36,351 nucleotides of DNA from an uncultured Verrucomicrobiales bacterium (GTDB lineage: Bacteria; Verrucomicrobiota; Verrucomicrobiia; Limisphaerales; UBA1100): positions 1 through 36,351 of the forward strand of contig CAJWKQ010000008.1 in assembly GCA_913041895.1 (NCBI GenBank). The letters run 5' to 3'. The position numbers were made by a program, and so were the translations under genes. Positions 14,823-20,206 of the stretch are shown in pieces. The notes below the pieces were generated by a model. That model did no database searches. It saw only the letters and a program-made list of their open reading frames with translations, and was not told the origin of the DNA. Each line of letters opens with the position of its first letter. Positions within the stretch are counted from its first letter, which is position 1.

Positions 14823-15071
14823 TTATTTGTAATGGTGGCGGTAGAAAACTTTCTTTCCATCATTGCTGACTGCGAATGGTTCCCATCCTTTATTTCCGTG
14901 CTGGGTGGGGAATCCATGAACTGGATCCTTTCCAAAGTCTTCTCTCCACGTCACTGTTACGCCTGTTTCCTCTGTTTTGGCTCCTTTGACGTCTGCAGCA
15001 GCCACGCCGAGGAAAATAGTCGAGGTGAGGAGTGCGCCAATGAGGAGAGATTTAACGTCGATGTTTTTCAT
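14823..15071 (-). CDS. Small exported/anchored protein, MKNIDVKSL family
   Basis: This is 82 aa. The N-terminus MKNIDVKSLLIGALLTSTIF is a hydrophobic signal or anchor ending LGVAAADVKG, followed by a short polar domain ending GWEPFAVSNDGKKVFYRHHY. Two other genes in the array share this start (15863-15967, 17132-17407), and 17132-17407 also shares the GWEPF...(F/Y)xR end, so they are paralogues. Repeat copy C lies directly upstream. A periplasmic or membrane-attached location is likely; the biochemical role is unknown. Confidence 0.7.
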   Translation of the reverse strand: MKNIDVKSLLIGALLTSTIFLGVAAADVKGAKTEETGVTVTWREDFGKDPVHGFPTQHGNKGWEPFAVSNDGKKVFYRHHYK

Positions 15072-15082
15072 GTGCCCCCACG

Positions 15083-15126
15083 CTACCGCCCCGAACCCGA
15101 ATGGCGAGTCTGAATCTGCTCGGGGG
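15083..15126 (-). repeat. Array leader repeat, copy C
   Basis: Full-length copy: CTACCGCCCCGAACCCGAAT, GGCGAGTCTGAATCTG, CTCGGGGG. CCCCGA near one end can pair with TCGGGG at the other, so the unit can fold as a hairpin. It lies directly upstream of the start at 15071. Confidence 0.88.
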
Positions 15127-15128
15127 TT

Positions 15129-15359
15129 TTAGATAAAAACCTTTTCACCTGAAATAATAGAGGCTAGCCCAAGAATAATAAACACCACCGACGCTAACAC
15201 CCATACTATAAGTCTCCACCAAAAACCAAACGGAGATTCGTCGCGAAGATAATATTTCTTACGACTGTACATTCTGCCTGTTTTGTAGGCGTTAAAATTG
15301 ATCAAAAGCCCTACTACGCCTAAAATTATTGCTCCGATTGATACAATACGTTCTTCCAC
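15129..15359 (-). CDS. Small two-TM membrane protein of the array
   Basis: This is 76 aa with a GTG start. Two hydrophobic segments (VSIGAIILGVVGLLINF and LIVWVLASVVFIILGLASII) are separated by a basic, aromatic loop (YKTGRMYSRKKYYLRDESP, then FGFWWR). Repeat copy D lies directly upstream with GTTGGGGGA before the GTG. No family recognised. Array context and size suggest the same kind of small inner-membrane protein as its neighbours. Confidence 0.6.
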   Translation of the reverse strand: MEERIVSIGAIILGVVGLLINFNAYKTGRMYSRKKYYLRDESPFGFWWRLIVWVLASVVFIILGLASIISGEKVFI

Positions 15360-15369
15360 TCCCCCAACG

Positions 15370-15410
15370 CTACCGCCCCGAACCCGAATGGCGAGTCTGA
15401 ATCTGCTCGG
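15370..15410 (-). repeat. Array leader repeat, copy D
   Basis: Full-length copy matching C through TCTGCTCGG, directly upstream of the GTG at 15359. Confidence 0.88.
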
Positions 15411-15443
15411 CCTTTTTCATGATGTTGCTGTTTTCTAATGTGA

Positions 15444-15575
15444 TCAATTATCATCACTATCTAACCACCAAAAAAAGAGGGTTCCAAAAACTTTCCCAAA
15501 AACTTTTGCAGGACCCCAAAGCCACAAACTTCCAACAATGATGACAAGAACTACAACGATAATATAAACTGTCAT
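15444..15575 (-). CDS. 43-aa single-TM peptide of the array
   Basis: The minus strand from the ATG at 15575 gives MTVYIIVVVLVIIVGSLWLW, then GPAKVFGKVFGTLFFWWLDS and DDN, with a TGA at 15444. One membrane segment is followed by an amphipathic aromatic stretch and an acidic tail. GAAAGAAG upstream can serve as a ribosome-binding site. Repeat copy E lies 34 nt upstream, farther than in its neighbours. Function unknown. Confidence 0.5.
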   Translation of the reverse strand: MTVYIIVVVLVIIVGSLWLWGPAKVFGKVFGTLFFWWLDSDDN

Positions 15576-15608
15576 TTGTCTTCTTTCACAAATTTAATAC
15601 CCCTCACC

Positions 15609-15648
15609 TATCGCCCCGAACCCGAATGGCGAGTCTGAAACTGATCGG
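15609..15648 (-). repeat. Array leader repeat, copy E
   Basis: TATCGCCCCGAACCCGAATG, GCGAGTCTGAAACTGATCGG. Two substitutions in the 3' half (AACTGATCGG for ATCTGCTCGG) keep the CCCCGA/TCGGGG pairing possible. Confidence 0.85.
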
Positions 15649-15666
15649 GGGGGTTCATCACGGAAC

Positions 15667-15831
15667 TCAAAGAAAAATCGAGATGACATCACAACCCGTT
15701 AAGTAGCTAAATATGTATAGGGCAACAAGGATAGCGCCACCACAAAACCACATTTTTAGTTGGATATACCAGCTTTCCCAAAAACCGTGCGTGCGGGGTT
15801 CTTCATTTACCGACTTATCCTCTTCCTCCAT
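15667..15831 (-). CDS. 54-aa single-TM peptide of the array, without a full leader repeat
   Basis: The minus strand from the ATG at 15831 gives MEEEDKSVNEEPRTHGFWES, then WYIQLKMWFCGGAILVALYI and FSYLTGCDVISIFL. An acidic cytosolic-looking N-terminus is followed by one membrane segment. A good ribosome-binding site (GAGGAG) lies 5 nt ahead. It is the one gene in this part of the array without the conserved leader; only CTCGGCCTTTA, matching the end of copies A and D, lies upstream. Function unknown. Confidence 0.5.
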   Translation of the reverse strand: MEEEDKSVNEEPRTHGFWESWYIQLKMWFCGGAILVALYIFSYLTGCDVISIFL

Positions 15832-15862
15832 AAATCTCCTCGGCCTTTATTATTTAAGTCCT

Positions 15863-15967
15863 TCATGCGCCAGCTGCCATTACGCGCGAGACGAAAATCA
15901 CCCCTAGGAAGATAGCAGTGGCTAATAATGCGCCAATGATAAGGGATTTAACGTCGATGTTTTTCAT
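15863..15967 (-). CDS. 34-aa peptide, truncated MKNIDVKSL-family paralogue
   Basis: The minus strand from the ATG at 15967 gives MKNIDVKSLIIGALLATAIF, then LGVIFVSRVMAAGA and a TGA at 15863. Its first 22 residues nearly match the protein starting at 15071, and the DNA is also close there, but the polar C-terminal domain is missing. It is either a decayed duplicate or a functional membrane peptide. Repeat copy F lies directly upstream. Confidence 0.55.
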   Translation of the reverse strand: MKNIDVKSLIIGALLATAIFLGVIFVSRVMAAGA

Positions 15968-15979
15968 ATGCCTTCACTC

Positions 15980-16012
15980 TACCGCCCCGAACCCGTATGG
16001 CGAGTCTGAATC
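15980..16012 (-). repeat. Array leader repeat, copy F
   Basis: TACCGCCCCGAACCCGTATG, GCGAGTCTGAATC, with one substitution (CGTATGG for CGAATGG). The stop codon of the upstream gene (TGA at 16011-16013) lies within its far end. Confidence 0.85.
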
Positions 16013-16181
16013 AGCCCTCTAGGACTTCTACTTCCCAATTATCTAAAAGTAGTTTAGCAAGCCAAAGCTGAAATGGTATAGCCGCAAAACCTAAAGTCAG
16101 CACTATGGCCAAGCACCAAAGAACTATTGGCCTCATGTAATCATTAAAATTTATGTTTAATTTGGATTTATATGTTTTCAT
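16011..16181 (-). CDS. 56-aa single-TM peptide of the array
   Basis: The minus strand from the ATG at 16181 gives MKTYKSKLNINFNDYMRPIV, then LWCLAIVLTLGFAAIPFQLW and LAKLLLDNWEVEVLEG. A basic N-terminus, one membrane segment and an acidic C-terminus are visible. GAAGGC lies before the ATG, followed upstream by degenerate repeat copy G. Its stop overlaps copy F. Function unknown. Confidence 0.5.
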   Translation of the reverse strand: MKTYKSKLNINFNDYMRPIVLWCLAIVLTLGFAAIPFQLWLAKLLLDNWEVEVLEG

Positions 16182-16193
16182 ACGCCTTCATGC

Positions 16194-16225
16194 TGCCGCC
16201 CTGAACACAAATTACGAGCACGAAG
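16194..16225 (-). repeat. Array leader repeat, degenerate copy G
   Basis: TGCCGCCCTGAACACAAATT, ACGAGCACGAAG. The GCCGCCC-TGAAC and CGAG parts remain and the rest has diverged. It lies upstream of the ATG at 16181 and just after the ACT-domain gene. Confidence 0.55.
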
Positions 16226-16238
16226 TGGCTTCCGTGTT

Positions 16239-16601
16239 TTAGGGTTGAATTTTCATCAAGCACTGAAGTGCCTTCTCAGCTTTTTCTTTGGGGACAAAAA
16301 TATGATCGTGGTGAGTTCCTGCTATAACATTACAGGCAATGGATTCCCTGGCTAAAGCATGAGAAAATAATGCCGTTAAGCCTTCCGAGTCCAATGCCGT
16401 ATGGACAGTCAAGGTAATCCATCTACAGCGAAAATGAATGTCGAACCCACGTTGCGAGGCTTCTTGTTCAGAAAGCACAAGTGTTAGGCCTTCAGATTCT
16501 CGCACAGATGCCACAACATTTAGTTCACTAATAGGCGTATCCAGCGACACTGAAGTAAACACGTAAGTTCCTTCATGTAGTTGTGGTTTTAAATAACTCA
16601 T
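16239..16601 (-). CDS. ACT-domain protein (ACT_3-like)
   Basis: This is 120 aa, soluble, with no signal peptide. The sequence MSYLKPQLHEGTYVFTSVSL, SVRESEGLTLVLSEQEA, ITLTVHTALDSEGLTALFSH, ALARESIACNVIAGTHHDHI, FVPKEKAEKAL matches a stand-alone two-ACT-fold family found widely in bacteria (DUF2241/ACT_3, from memory). The CNVIAGxxHDHxFVP motif is the clearest sign. It may sense a small ligand such as an amino acid. It is an ordinary-looking gene between array members and may be an insertion point rather than part of the array. Confidence 0.75.
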   Translation of the reverse strand: MSYLKPQLHEGTYVFTSVSLDTPISELNVVASVRESEGLTLVLSEQEASQRGFDIHFRCRWITLTVHTALDSEGLTALFSHALARESIACNVIAGTHHDHIFVPKEKAEKALQCLMKIQP

Positions 16602-16616
16602 GGATTATTTCCGGAT

Positions 16617-17036
16617 CTAGGGCTCTCTATCTGATGTAACAGGTTGTGTGGCGTTTTCTTCTGTGCCCCAACCCATGATTTCAAGTTTTCCATTCAGATC
16701 AATTAGGGTGTCATCGGCCAGTTTCAATTCCATTATTGGTTTAATTTGGTTGCCTTCTGAAATCTCGCCGTAGGTTAAGGTGCCGGAGTTTTTTGTACCT
16801 TGCAGAGACATAATCATAAGTCCTCCATTGGGGGAACGTTTGTCTTGAGCGCTTAAGTCTACATTAACATTCTCAATCATCCCTAGGTGCTCCTGCAGAA
16901 TGGTTTTCTCGTTCAGTAATTCGGCCATGACATCTTCCTCCTGATTTTTCACATAGAAAAAGAGTCCAGTGCAGCTGCCGACCAAAAGCAATGCAGTCAG
17001 TGCCAGTGCGCATAGGATATAAACCACCTTTTTCAT
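16617..17036 (-). CDS. Membrane-anchored hypothetical protein, Coa1-like layout
   Basis: This is 139 aa. The N-terminal anchor is MKKVVYILCALALTALLLVG, followed by SCTGLFFYVKNQEE; the SC after a hydrophobic run could be a weak lipobox. The extracytoplasmic part begins LNEKTILQEHLGMIENVNVD and contains NSGTLTYGEISEGNQIKP, a layout like Coa1-type proteins (anchor, helix ending LG, then a beta domain). That similarity is impression only. It starts 15 bp upstream of the ACT gene and may be cotranscribed with it. Confidence 0.55.
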   Translation of the reverse strand: MKKVVYILCALALTALLLVGSCTGLFFYVKNQEEDVMAELLNEKTILQEHLGMIENVNVDLSAQDKRSPNGGLMIMSLQGTKNSGTLTYGEISEGNQIKPIMELKLADDTLIDLNGKLEIMGWGTEENATQPVTSDREP

Positions 17037-17131
17037 GATCTCAAAGTTGATGTAGCTTGGAAAACTGGTTTACCTGTTTTTAAAGGTGTGCAATTAAAAG
17101 AGGGTTGCTTGGTAGTTCAAAATGGATGGCA

Positions 17132-17407
17132 TTATTTAATGCGCTTACGAAAATAAAGATCATTTGCACCGAAAGGTTCCCAGCCTGGGGTGGCCTTGAA
17201 ATGATACAACATTTTTCCGTTGCCCTGCTTGGTTGATATCCCCTTAAGCAAGTTAGCCTTCTGTAAGTTATCTCGTGAGACAATTAGCCATTCCTGCTTT
17301 TTATCCCATTTGCCAACATCAGATTTACTGGTTGCGCCTACACCGAGAAAGAAAATTAAGCTCAGCACGACTCCAATGCTGAGGCTTTTCATGTCTAAGT
17401 TTTTCAT
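17132..17407 (-). CDS. Small anchored protein, MKNLDMKSL family (paralogue)
   Basis: This is 91 aa. The start MKNLDMKSLSIGVVLSLIFF, then LGVGATSKSD, matches the family seen at 15071 and 15967. The polar part (WDKKQEWLIVSRDNLQKANL) ends GWEPFGANDLYFRKRIK, recalling GWEPFAV...VFYRHHYK of the 82-aa paralogue. The upstream DNA keeps part of the array leader (CGATAACGTGGGG before the ATG). Likely periplasmic or membrane-attached; role unknown. Confidence 0.68.
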   Translation of the reverse strand: MKNLDMKSLSIGVVLSLIFFLGVGATSKSDVGKWDKKQEWLIVSRDNLQKANLLKGISTKQGNGKMLYHFKATPGWEPFGANDLYFRKRIK

Positions 17408-17412
17408 GGAAA

Positions 17413-17451
17413 CCCCACGTTATCGCCGTGTGGGTATGTTTATCCAGTCTT
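17413..17451 (-). repeat. Array leader repeat, degenerate copy H
   Basis: On the minus strand AGACTGG is followed after a diverged middle by CGGCGATAACGTGGGG just before the ATG at 17407; other copies read AGACTCG and GGGCGGTAGCGTGGGG. A 7-bp inverted repeat, TTTATCC/GGATAAA (17439-17460), overlaps its far end. Confidence 0.5.
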
Positions 17452-17560
17452 AAGGATAAACACGAATAAGACAGGCGGGTTTTACCACCCAAAACAAGTT
17501 CCTCTCCAGTGGGTAAGGCAAACACGAAGCTGCCTATTACCGTGCCAAGTCAGAAGCTTT

Positions 17561-17659
17561 TTACCGGTACATATCGTAGATCATGGAGGCAACAATTCCA
17601 ATAATGGCAACCACCGCCAACACATCCAACAGTCTAAAACCTTTGATAGTGTATTTCAT
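17561..17659 (-). CDS. Miniature prepilin-like peptide (32 aa)
   Basis: The minus strand from the ATG at 17659 gives MKYTIKGFRLLDVLAVVAII, then GIVASMIYDMYR and a TAA at 17561. KGFRLLDVLAVVAIIGIVA follows the prepilin pattern GFTLIELLVVIAIIGILA closely, including Gly before the cleavage point and an acidic residue (Asp for Glu) at position 5. No pilin head follows. Together with 14635-14766 this makes two pilin-stem-only peptides in one array. It is the first array gene in the direction of transcription. Confidence 0.5.
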   Translation of the reverse strand: MKYTIKGFRLLDVLAVVAIIGIVASMIYDMYR

Positions 17660-17858
17660 GATTTTATCGATCGTTTCAGTTTCTGTTTAAGAATGGTGAA
17701 TAACCCATCCATTCCAATGTTACTTGAGCAATATAAATGCCAAGAGTCAATGCGCTTTAGATTGCGAATTTTTAACGGTTTTGTTTTGGAATTATTAGCA
17801 GGCTAAAATGTTTGGCCTGTTTGGTGCGTAAATTTCCCTCGAGTTGCGTGGATTTTAT

Positions 17859-18161
17859 TCAATTCTCAGGACACATTTGCTGAAGTAAATCAAAAGAATA
17901 GAGACCGCCACTGTGGCCGTCTTTCCAGAAAATCTGGACTGCATAGCCCCCTACCATATGCAATTGGTTTACCTGATAGCTGGCTTCATTTAACGTGGCA
18001 TCAGGGCCTTTGTGCATTCGGCCCATAACATCTACTTCGCCGCAACACGAGGCGCAGGGGCAGGCATTGCGCAATTGCTCCAGTGCAATGAACTGTTCAT
18101 CACCGTCCTTCCATTTAAGAGCCAGTTGATCGCCTATCACCTGTAGATCATCCAATTGCAC
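17859..18161 (-). CDS. DUF971 family protein
   Basis: This is 100 aa with a GTG start. The sequence GDQLALKWKDGDEQFIALEQ, LRNACPCASC, VNQLHMVGGYAVQIFWKDGH, SGGLYSFDLLQQMC is typical of DUF971, the N-terminal domain of gamma-butyrobetaine hydroxylase, which occurs alone in bacteria and is often linked to FeS-carrier (Mrp/ApbC) proteins. The clustered cysteines (CPCASC) may bind metal. Its promoter region carries the 18-mer also found before the glycerate kinase gene. Confidence 0.85.
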   Translation of the reverse strand: MQLDDLQVIGDQLALKWKDGDEQFIALEQLRNACPCASCCGEVDVMGRMHKGPDATLNEASYQVNQLHMVGGYAVQIFWKDGHSGGLYSFDLLQQMCPEN

Positions 18162-18183
18162 TAGCCCAAATAGTAAACTTTGG

Positions 18184-18201
18184 TGGCTAGTTTTCCAGCA
18201 T
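18184..18201 (-). promoter_or_regulatory. Shared promoter-region 18-mer, copy 2
   Basis: TGGCTAGTTTTCCAGCAT, identical to 10035-10052. It lies 22 nt before the DUF971 GTG, the same distance as in the first copy, in a divergent intergenic region (the Sel1 lipoprotein gene lies on the other side). Confidence 0.45.
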
Positions 18202-18248
18202 AGACTGCTGTCTTGCGTGGGAATCCTTTAGGAGGGTAGGGTTGGGGT

Positions 18249-19067
18249 ATGAAGCAACGCGTTTTACTATTGATCGCTGTGACTATGGTTGGGTGTGCAA
18301 CTGCACAGAGATACGCTGGCAGCATGTATGCTTATGGTGTGGGAGTGAAAAAGAACCCACAGAAAGCGTTTAAGTGGTATCATAAGGCTGCTGATAAGGG
18401 GGAACCAACTGCTCAAAGCAACCTTGGGACGTATTATGCTTATGGGTTGGTTGTCGATCAGGACTATAAGAAAGCGCTTAAATGGTTCCAGAAAGCTGCT
18501 GATCAGGGAAATGCTGGAGGGCAAAACAACCTTGGATGGATGTATGAACAGGGGCAAGGAATGAAGCAGGATTACAAGGAGGCGGTTAAGTGGTACAAAA
18601 AAGCTTCCGATCAGGGAAATGCTAGAGCCGAAGCCAACCTTGGGAGGATGTATGAATTTGGGCAAGGAGTGGAGCAGGATTACAAGAAAGCGGTTGGGTG
18701 GTACCAGAAAGCTGCCAATCAAGGAAATGCTGGAGGGCAAAACAACCTTGGGATAATGTATAAAAATGGCAAAGGAATAGAGCGGGATTACAAGGAGGCG
18801 GTTAAGTGGTTTCAGAAAGCTGCCAATAAGGCAGACCCAAATTCACAAAGCAACCTCGGAGCAATGTACGCCAACGGACAAGGGGTAGAAAAAAATTATG
18901 TAACCGCTTACGCATGGTGGAATATTGCTGCTTCAAATGGGAGTGATAATGCCGAAAAAAATAAATCCATCTTGGCCAAAGATATGGCCCCTGAACAAAT
19001 TACCAAAGCCCAAGAGCTCTCCAAAGTGATGCTTAAAAAGAGTCCGAACCTGATTCAGGAAAAATAA
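18249..19067 (+). CDS. Sel1-repeat lipoprotein
   Basis: This is 272 aa. The N-terminus MKQRVLLLIAVTMVGCATAQ has a lipobox (MVGC), so the mature protein should be lipid-anchored. From about residue 20 there are six consecutive 36-residue Sel1 (TPR-like) repeats of the form AQxNLGxMYxxGxGVxxDYKxAVKWYxKAAxQGNA. Sel1 repeats form helical solenoids that mediate protein-protein contacts. The DNA of repeats 3 to 5 is nearly identical in stretches, suggesting recent internal duplication. AGGAGG lies 13 nt before the ATG. Confidence 0.85.
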   Translation: MKQRVLLLIAVTMVGCATAQRYAGSMYAYGVGVKKNPQKAFKWYHKAADKGEPTAQSNLGTYYAYGLVVDQDYKKALKWFQKAADQGNAGGQNNLGWMYEQGQGMKQDYKEAVKWYKKASDQGNARAEANLGRMYEFGQGVEQDYKKAVGWYQKAANQGNAGGQNNLGIMYKNGKGIERDYKEAVKWFQKAANKADPNSQSNLGAMYANGQGVEKNYVTAYAWWNIAASNGSDNAEKNKSILAKDMAPEQITKAQELSKVMLKKSPNLIQEK

Positions 19068-19094
19068 AGATTACCTCTTTTGCTTACCAATACC

Positions 19095-19310
19095 ATGGCC
19101 ATTAATATAGAGGCAACAATATGGTATTTAGTTTTACTGGATTGTGTCGGGTCAAACGTTGTCGCTTGGTTTTTTACCGATTGGTACCACGATAAATTCG
19201 AGGTGCTTCATAAGTATTTCCCGCTCACCAAATCGTGGGCCTTTATGTATCTGATACTCGTCCTGTGGGTCGGCTGGTTGTTGTACCGATTGGAAATACT
19301 TCCTTGGTAA
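19095..19310 (+). CDS. Small two-TM membrane protein
   Basis: This is 71 aa from the ATG at 19095 (a TTG at 19080 extends it). MAINIEATIWYLVLLDCVGS begins the first membrane segment, and AFMYLILVLWVGWLLYRLEI the second. It starts 27 bp after the Sel1 lipoprotein stop on the same strand and is probably cotranscribed. No family recognised with certainty. Confidence 0.55.
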   Translation: MAINIEATIWYLVLLDCVGSNVVAWFFTDWYHDKFEVLHKYFPLTKSWAFMYLILVLWVGWLLYRLEILPW

Positions 19311-19344
19311 AGGCGCTAATATATCAACTATTGGATCAAGTTGT

Positions 19345-19689
19345 TTATTTAGCTGGAATGATAGATGCTTGTCCAGTTTGTGGGTTATAGGTCCACTTTG
19401 TGCCAGCCGGCAATTCAGGTAACTCTCTGAGAAGGCCTTCAGTAATGAGTTCGTTTAGGAATGCCGGGGATCTGGAGTTAGAAACTTTAAATTGATTAAG
19501 GGCTCCATTCACCTGCATTAAAGCAGAATCAGTAATGGCCTTTTTGCGCCCCTTGTTTACTGCGCCCAGATAATCCACTGGGGCGGAGGCCGGATTTCCC
19601 GAAGAATTTTCATTAATATCGGGAGGAGGTTGTTTTCCGCAGGAAATGCCCAGTAGTGCAAATAGACAAATTAAGAGGGTAAGCTTCAT
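19345..19689 (-). CDS. Small lipoprotein
   Basis: This is 114 aa. MKLTLLICLFALLGISCGKQ is a lipoprotein signal with lipobox LGISC. The mature part has a Pro/Asn-rich linker, a helix (ITDSALMQVNGALNQFKVSN), and an end LPAGTKWTYNPQTGQASIIP. The pattern of a helix over a sequence such as FLNELITEGLLRELPELP and then a short strand pair resembles the stub of a pseudopilin-like or competence-like domain, but no firm family can be given. It converges on the small membrane-protein gene. Confidence 0.6.
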   Translation of the reverse strand: MKLTLLICLFALLGISCGKQPPPDINENSSGNPASAPVDYLGAVNKGRKKAITDSALMQVNGALNQFKVSNSRSPAFLNELITEGLLRELPELPAGTKWTYNPQTGQASIIPAK

Positions 19690-19752
19690 AACGCAAAATA
19701 ATCCTCTTGGGCTGAAGAGGCAAACCTAAGATTGAAAAGAACGTGTAATTGT

Positions 19753-20046
19753 TCAGTCAAAAAAAAGATAATAGAACCCGGAGTCAGCAGAGGCTTCCAG
19801 AAAAGCAAGCCATACCTCGGGGTGACAAAGTATGCCTACGGTATCAAATGTGAAAGAGAAGGGCGCATCTACGATCATGGCAGGATAGCGTGCTTTACCC
19901 CATTTTTCTTCCGAATAAGTTTCGTTAATATTTCGGATGCCTCCATAAGGCCAATATTCATCGGTGCCTTCCTCCTGAAGCGTATTTACTGAACTGCAGC
20001 CCATTATCACTATTGCACTTAGAAGTAATAAGAATCTTTTTATCAT
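19753..20046 (-). CDS. YceK/YidQ-like small lipoprotein
   Basis: This is 97 aa. The signal MIKRFLLLLSAIVIMGCSSV has lipobox IMGC. The mature part YWPYGGIRNINETYSEEKWG, MIVDAPFSFTFDTVGILCHP follows the YceK/YidQ (DUF1375) pattern: YGG near the start, then DxPFSxxxDTxxLP. In enterobacteria these are outer-membrane-linked lipoproteins of unknown role. It is transcribed divergently from the Gfo/Idh/MocA gene. Confidence 0.65.
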   Translation of the reverse strand: MIKRFLLLLSAIVIMGCSSVNTLQEEGTDEYWPYGGIRNINETYSEEKWGKARYPAMIVDAPFSFTFDTVGILCHPEVWLAFLEASADSGFYYLFFD

Positions 20047-20206
20047 TTTTTAGATATATACACCATCAAAGACAGTTTGTCGTGGGTAAATGAATGTTAG
20101 TTATCCAAGTTATGACAATAGATGTCGTCTAAAATCCAGTTTAATGAAAAATTTTCTGTTCACTGGGCAGTTAATGATTAAAATTTTTTTCATGATCTCT
20201 GAAGAC

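Noticed and set aside
14523-16225. CRISPR array
   Set aside because: Repeats are about 150-370 bp apart, separated by different coding frames, with no fixed spacer length and no cas genes.
14523-17451. Integron attC-type cassette array
   Set aside because: Layout fits, but none of the repeats shows RYYYAAC or GTTRRRY core boxes at its ends and no integron integrase lies in the window. I kept the neutral term leader repeat.
17325-17525. 66-aa minus-strand ORF
   Set aside because: It overlaps the MKNLDMKSL gene in another frame and its translation has no protein-like features.
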